The notes below the pieces were generated by a model. It had not been told where the DNA came from. It did not search any database and worked only from the letters and a program-made list of their open reading frames with translations. Positions 58,199-64,000 of a stretch of 64,000 bases of DNA are shown piece by piece. The number at the start of each line of letters is the position of its first letter. Position 1 is the stretch's first letter. The translations under genes and the position numbers were made by a program. Source of the stretch: Formicarius rufipectus (Eukaryota; Chordata; Aves; Passeriformes; Formicariidae); contig VXAU01001778.1 of assembly GCA_013399695.1 (NCBI GenBank), forward strand, positions 63,514 to 127,513, read 5' to 3'.

Positions 58199-59528
58199 TG
58201 AGGCTGCAGAGCCCCAGCTCTGAACTCCAAGGTTTCCCCAGGATCATTCCTGCACAGAGGAGCATCCAAAGCCTAAAATGAAGCTTTATGTTTAAGCCCT
58301 GCTCCTGCCTGAAAGGAACCCGATAATTTTGGAGTGTTTGTTGCTGCAAATGCTGATTATTATTTATTCTTTTTCTTTATTGTGTTCAGGGGTTGCTGTG
58401 GGAAGCAGGAGAGAAGCTCATGTTTTTTGCAATTTATTTCAATATCGAACTGAAAACAGGTGTCCAGAGATCACTTTTAGCACATTTCATCACCTTTAAT
58501 ACCCTGTTCTGCTCTGAGATTCACCTGGCAGTGGAGAGAGGCCCCAAAACCTCAATGGTGCCTGAACCTCAGGGAGATGCTGAGCCTGGAAAACATTTTT
58601 CCTCCAAGGCAAAGATCCACGTGTGGCACAACACGGCTCCAGCTTCAGCCTCTTCCTGCTGGAGCTTTGGGAGAGGCCATTTCTTAATTCCCCACTGCCA
58701 CTTGATATGGATTTAATTGGGAGTAGGATTAGTTCACCCATCCCCAGCTGGAGGAGCTGCTTCCACAGGAGGAAGCCACTGAGAAGCCAAAGTTGGGCAA
58801 CACCTTCATTCCAGAGCTGATTGATTTGGTGGGAATCGCAGAGGAGAGGCAACTCTGAGGATGCTGCAGAAGATTTGGATTTGGGACAATCTGGGCACAA
58901 GCTGCACTGTTTTGTTAAAAAGGCTCCAATTCCCCACAAAATGAAGTTTCTGCCCCTCTGATTTTTGTCTTTCCTTGTACACGATGGAAATATGTAAAAT
59001 TAATTAAAATCAGGGCTCCCCCAGCCCTGGGGATGTTCTGGTACATGAGATGATCCTGCTCAGTTTCACATCCCCAAATTTATCATGTGCCAGAATAAAA
59101 AACCACGGGAGGAAGCTCTTAGGTACTTGGCATCTACTTTCACTCCTCAGATTCCCTCAGCCTTGATTTTTGCTGGATAAAACAAGGCAGGGAGGTGGGA
59201 ACTCCCTGGCAGCATCCAGGACACGTAGCCAACCTTGGGAAAAAGGGATTTATGAGGCTACAGACACTTGGCACATGCTGTCCCTCAATCCAGCAACATG
59301 CAGAGGATGCTGGAGCTGGAGCCTCCTCTGGGCTGGGGCACAGCTTCGCTGGGACACATGTTGGAGCAGCTTGGCCTCAGTTTCCCATAAAATAGCTCAG
59401 AACGACACTGTCCACTCCAGAAAAGCACTTTTGAGGCTGCTGGGTCCTCTGTGGGCACCTGCCAGCTGTGGGAGAGGGCAAGACACGAGTGCTGGGGTCT
59501 CAGGGATGGGTTTTTAGGGAGAATCCCC
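58199..59528. other. 3' flank of PROK1, possible 3' UTR
   Basis: Minus-strand AATAAA signals occur at about 58,432-58,438 and 58,355-58,366, roughly 1.1 kb after the PROK1 stop; a long 3' UTR reaching them is possible but unproven. No other gene is seen. Confidence 0.4.
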
Positions 59529-59645
59529 CTAAAAATCGATGTTCTTGAAGTTGCCAGAGCAGCGGAACCTGTCGAGGAACCGGGAGCACAGGAGGTTGGG
59601 CAGACAGGGGCAGGTGTGGTGCTGGCGCTTCCCAAAGAAAGGGAC
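59529..59645 (-). CDS. PROK1: PROK1 exon 3
   Basis: 117 bases including the TAG stop; VPFFGKRQHHTCPCLPNLLC and the C-terminal RC..NFKNIDF. Acceptor CTCCACAG. Confidence 0.96.
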   Translation of the reverse strand, partial: VPFFGKRQHHTCPCLPNLLCSRFLDRFRCSGNFKNIDF

Positions 59646-62600
59646 CTGTGGAGAAAAATGAGGGAAAGGAGGGGTCATGGCCTCAAAAATGATCAAAGAG
59701 CTGAGAAAATCCCTGAGGTTTAACAGGGATGTGCCTGAAATGAATTTGTGATCCTTCTGAAGCCCTTCCTTGTGCGAGCAGGAGCTGCAGCATCATTAAA
59801 TCTTGTTCCCGGAGTGTTCAATCAATACAGGCCCGGGGAGAGGAATGCTCTTCCCAAGGCTGGGATGCTGCTGCTAAATCCTCCTGGAGCTGGGATTACA
59901 GCAGCACCGAGTTTTGGGCTAATCCCAGTGTGCTGGGGGTTCTTATCCGACAGAAATCACGGAGCTGGGGAGGCTCTGAGGATTTAACTTGGCTTCATGC
60001 TCAGCAGAGCACTTCTGGCTCAGTTTGGAGCAACGTGGTTTGTGCTGTGCTTCCAAATGAACGGTTCAATCCCAGCTCCCAGGCAAGGTCCAGAGAGTTC
60101 CTGAGGGATCAGGGCAGGTTGGATGGAGCTCTGAGCAACCTGGGCTGGTGGAGGAGTCCCAGTCCACGGCAGAGGGGAGGAGGAGGTGAGCTTTAAATCA
60201 GCTTTAAGGTCCCTTCCCACTCCAACCTTTCCATGATTTAGGGTGATGTGGGCAGGCAGGGGATTGCCAGAAGTAATTTAGAGGTTGAAAGAGCTGCTCC
60301 AGGGCACAAGTTCAGACCCTCCAGATCCACCCCCAGAGTTCAGGGCACTGGGAAGAAAACTGGAGATGGACAGGTCCATTTCCCACGCCCACCACAGCTG
60401 GCTCCTCACCTCCCTCACCACTTTTCCCTTGGAATATCACAATCCAGAAGCCTGACTGCAGCATCCTGATCCTCTCCCAGCTTCTCCTCCCAATCCCCCA
60501 TCACCAACCCCTTCTCCATCCCAGGGTTTTAGGGAGATTTCCCCCAATGTGAGGAGCCCAGAACCCCCTTCCCAGCCCTCGTCCTCCCTCCCAGGTGATA
60601 CCTTGTGACTGAAGGGGTGACACTCGTCCCCCTCCTGCCCCAGGGGGGTGCAGACCCGCAGCCCCCTCAGCCACAGGCTCACGGCACAGCAGGTCCCACT
60701 GCCGCACTGAGGGTCCCTCTCGCAGGCCTGGGGAGGAGGAGGATGGAAGAGCATCATTATCCCTCTTTTTTGCTGGATTAATGGGGAGATCAGTCCATGC
60801 TGCAGGTGACCCTTCAGGGGGATTTAACAAAGAGGGGGCGTCCAGTTCCCAGTATTTTCCTATTTTGGGCTGAGCTGGGGAGATTTTGGGGCAGGGCATG
60901 GGGTGGGTTGAGGTGCTGAGGTTTGTGGGATGAAGGGATGGGAGGCACAGAGGGAAAGTTGGTGCCAAGGGAGAGCAGCAGCATCCAGGGACAAACCCAC
61001 TGCCCGGATCCTCCCTCTGGGAATGTTGCCTGGCTGATCCTGGAAAACTGCTCAATAACCCAAATTCCCAGGGGGTTTAGTTTGGTGTTAGTGGGAAGCA
61101 GAGAAATTCCAACAATTTGGCCTTTCCCCTCCAAGGAAAATATAAAACTTTGGGAAATGGGGATGGGGAAACTGAGGCATGGGTGAAAACGCTCCCCAGC
61201 TCTCCACAACACCTGGAAGTCCACAAGGATGGTGGGAAGAGGTGGGTGAGGATATTTTTAGCACCAACCAGGCCCTATTTGCCCCTCAGGATGTGTTGGC
61301 CATCACTAGAGGGGCTCACTGCACTCCCAAAACCTTCTCTGACCCCTCTGCCTGATGGTGGACTGGCAGCACAAGAACAGATGGGATTCACCCAACTCTT
61401 CTCTGGGGTCACCTGCTCCTCAGAGACTTCTCTCCCAGGAGCTCCCAGCACAAACTCATCATGTGTGGGAATTGCAGCAGGGAGAAAACCACAAAAAACC
61501 CACCACACAGCAAAATTGTGGGGTGCAACCCTCTCATGTGTAGGCAAAAAGGGGATTTTACAGAATATTCCCTTTCCTGGAGGGAACTTGATTCTCCTTG
61601 AGCTACCAAATCTCCTCAAAAACCCCAAATTCTGTTAAAAATCAGATCTCAACAATCCTCACCTGAAAATTGGGGGGGTGCTGATGGGGGCTGAAGGCAT
61701 CCAGGGAGTTGCACATCCAACCTTTTCCCTTGTGTTATTAAAAACAGGTGCCCCTGGGATAATTTCACACCCTGGAATAATTCCAGGAGATGCTGGGTCT
61801 GTTTGGCCTGGGAGGGAGGTGAATCCCCCCCAGTCTGGCTCCAAGTTGGAGAGATCCAAAAACACCACGCGTTGGAATGAAACAGATACTGGATATAAAG
61901 GAAAAGAGGAGCAAGAGCCTGTTGAAGTTAACCCCAAAATTCCCATTGGCTGGAAAAAGCACCATTATCCCTCTTTGTGGGGTGTCAGTGGAGAAATCAG
62001 TGGGATTGAATCCGATTTTAAACAGATTTTTCACTACTAGGGATAAAAAGGAGGTTCAGCCAAGCCTGGCTTTGCTGAGACCAACATCCAGACACTGGAA
62101 GCACCACGAAAACCTGGATTCTGTCCCTAAAATTCACTTTAGCAGTTCTCAGTCCAGGACTTGCTCAGGGACACTCTGAGCCCACGGACAGACAGAGCAC
62201 CCACTTTCCCTTGGCATCCCAACAGCTCCCATCTCTATTAATTATTTCTCTAAATTTAGGAGGGAGAAGGAGAATTTGGGGTGTTTGAATCCTTTTTGCA
62301 ATTAAGAACATGCTCTAGGAGATGCCCACAAAGATACATTAATTTTTCCCTCCTGGAAAACTTCCTAAAATCCCCCTTGTCCCTGCTGAGACGTTGCTGA
62401 GAGGAGAACCTGGTGGTGGGAACAGCACCCACAGGTAGGAAAAAATGAGGAATAAATTGGGAAAAATTTGGGGGGGTGGGGGGGTGCAGGGGGGAAGAAA
62501 AAGAACAACACAAAGCCCCAGCTGAGTGTTATTTCCCAAAATACTGAGGTTAAATCAATGGATCCCCCCCAGCACCTACCCCAGTGATGACGGCGCAGGG

Positions 62601-62651
62601 GCAGGGATGGAGCAGCAGCAGGAAGCAGAGGAGCTGCAGGATCCGGCCCAT
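59529..62651 (-). CDS. PROK1: Prokineticin 1 precursor, three exons (join)
   Basis: Secreted cysteine-rich ligand of the AVIT family, acting on the G-protein-coupled prokineticin receptors; in mammals it drives gut smooth-muscle contraction and growth of endocrine-gland endothelium. Exons on the minus strand: 62651-62580, 60727-60602, 59645-59529, all joined in phase 0 with GT-AG introns. The product has 104 residues: a 19-residue signal peptide (MGRILQLLCFLLLLHPCPC), then the invariant AVITGACERD that is essential for receptor activation. Ten cysteines follow in the family spacing, with the conserved SLWLRGLRVCTPLG and HTCPCLPNLLCSRF blocks. The end KNIDF* is close to mammalian PROK1. The loop after LLCSRF is one residue shorter than in human (FLDRFRC). 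Start context GCACCATGG is strong. Synteny next to CYM and KCNA10 favours PROK1 over PROK2. Confidence 0.95.
60080..60240 (+). mobile_element. CR1 LINE 3' fragment in PROK1 intron 2
   Basis: Sense CR1 tail: GGCAGGTTGGATGGAGCTCTG, GCAACCTGGGCTGGTGGAGG, GGTCCCTTCCCACTCCAACC then TTCCATGATT. Confidence 0.88.
60602..60727 (-). CDS. PROK1: PROK1 exon 2
   Basis: 126 bases encoding ACERDPQCGSGTCCAVSLWL onward to CHPFSHK: six of the ten cysteines. Acceptor CCTCCCCAG, donor GTATCA. Confidence 0.96.
62580..62651 (-). CDS. PROK1: PROK1 exon 1 (signal peptide and AVITG)
   Basis: 72 bases, 24 codons, donor GTAGGT. Confidence 0.93.
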
Positions 62652-62688
62652 GGTGCTGGAATTCTGAGCAGCCTCACACCTCCCACCC

Positions 62689-62695
62689 TTTATAA
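62689..62695 (-). promoter_or_regulatory. PROK1 TATA box
   Basis: TTATAAA on the minus strand about 40 bases before the ATG, implying a 5' UTR of roughly 10-15 bases. Confidence 0.6.
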
Positions 62696-64000
62696 CCCCT
62701 CCAGCGCCACCATCCTGGGTTATTTTCCCTCCCCTGGTGCTCCTAGAAAAAGCAGATAAGNATTTCTCAACACAGCTGCGACTTCCAAGTGCACCCCTAA
62801 ATCCATATTTATCCTTGATGGGTGTTTGGAAGTATTTAATGAAGAATTTGGGGTTATTAAGCTAAAAAAACCCTAAGAATGAAGTTTAACTGCTACTCCC
62901 CATCTCAGAAGAGCCCAAGGTGCAATAACACGATAAATATCCCACAAAAACAGAAATTTGGCTGCATTTATTTGGGAGAATAAAAGAAGACAGAGAGCAA
63001 ATAATGGATTTTTCATAATTCCGATCTGACTATAATGTATAAATATGTTGATTTATGGGTTGAAGTACAACCCATCTGCCTCGAATAGCATTTGGTGCCT
63101 CTCCTGGGAATGCAGGGGAATAAGGGCAGGATTGCTTAAAAAGCAGGAAAAGGTGGAATTATTTGCTTAGTTTTAAATGTCTGTGTCCTGGGAGGATGCA
63201 AAGGACAACATCCCAATGTGCTCAGGGCTGGGGAACTCAAATAAATGACATTTGGGCCCCACAATCCATCAGGGGGCAAGAAATTCCTGCAGCCTCAGTC
63301 ATAAAATAAACAATGAAAATAATGAAAGTTATTAAAAATTTAAATACCCTTTCGGGTCCTGGAATCCTGCATCCCGGATTTGGCTGGACCAGCCTCCCAG
63401 TGCTGCCTGGGGTCCTGCCCAAGACCCTTTTCACAACAAAGGCAGGGTACAAAACTCTGTTTCCCGACAAACTAAATCTGGACTTGTGAATGTGACACAG
63501 CAAGATGGGTTTTCCCAGCCCTGCATTGCAGGAGCCATCCCTGTGGGATTAGGGCTCCTCACCAGCATCACCAATTCCATCTCTTTGGGCTTTTCCCACT
63601 GAGGAATAAACACCCCAAGGCTGACTTTGGGGCTGGACCTGATCAACAGGGACAAGTTAAGGACCAGGAGCAGCCCCAGGGGGGAAACAGGGCCCGAGGT
63701 GACGGGACTGGAAGTGGGGGCTTGATGGGCCTTTCTGGGGAATTCTTGTTTTAGAGTACCGGTCTGGTGCTAAATCATCAATTTAATTAGTTAAAACCAG
63801 CCCAAACGCCCCCAGCCCAGCCTTTGATGTGGCAGCTGCATCACTAAAATCTCCTCCACCTGGAGTCGGATTAATCAATCCCAACCCTCTGAAAAATCTC
63901 TCCTTCCAGAAATCCCACAGCCAGGAATGATTCGGGAGGGGTTGGGTTTGGGAGGTTTCTTTGCAAAGGGGCTGATGGGACAGAGAGGATGCAGTCCCCT
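62696..64000. other. Upstream flank of PROK1, no gene seen
   Basis: AT-rich between about 62,760 and 63,340, with no recognised exon or repeat. A single N at 62761 marks an unresolved base. Confidence 0.5.

Noticed and set aside
57994..58269. 91-codon Gly/Phe/Val-rich open frame on the minus strand
   Set aside because: Direct product of the degenerate CCACCAAA-type array.

Overview
The window is vertebrate nuclear DNA, almost certainly avian. It holds intron-split genes with canonical GT-AG junctions, long repeat-poor intergenic tracts and at least eleven CR1 retroposon tails of the bird type. It also holds several endogenous-retrovirus LTRs. One solo LTR resembles a family common in songbirds, so a passerine is likely but not proven. 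Nothing prokaryotic is present.

Four protein genes are supported. From left to right they are KCNA2 (+, 3' three quarters of the coding region), KCNA10 (+, complete coding exon), a complete nine-exon chymosin/embryonic-pepsinogen gene (CYM, -) and a complete three-exon prokineticin 1 gene (PROK1, -). Order and orientation match human 1p13 (KCNA3-KCNA2-KCNA10-CYMP-PROK1), which supports the assignments; KCNA3 would be expected just left of the window. In human the chymosin gene is a pseudogene, while here all nine exons join into one open 384-residue preproenzyme.

Layout: 2-1105 KCNA2 coding end; 1106 to about 7145 probable long KCNA2 3' UTR; about 7.1-39 kb intergenic, with two minisatellites, a gapped (TGGA)n array, an ERVK-like LTR and two related LTRs in opposite orientation; about 39.0-39.7 kb CpG-rich island; 43.28-45.1 kb KCNA10; 45.1-49.4 kb intergenic; 49.4-53.3 kb CYM; 53.5-59.5 kb intergenic with a 969-bp solo LTR flanked by a 5-bp target duplication; 59.5-62.7 kb PROK1; 62.7-64.0 kb intergenic.

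The four genes do not form one pathway. KCNA2 and KCNA10 are paralogous Shaker-type potassium channel subunits, CYM is a secreted gastric aspartic protease, and PROK1 is a secreted cysteine-rich ligand. The most interesting points are: two blocks of perfect nucleotide identity between the channel paralogues, which suggest gene conversion; a candidate spliced 5' leader of KCNA10 starting in the CpG island and carrying an open frame of 80 codons; the intact chymosin gene; and an LTR inserted into one unit of a 56-bp tandem duplication. No RNA gene, CRISPR array or unfamiliar multi-gene system was found.
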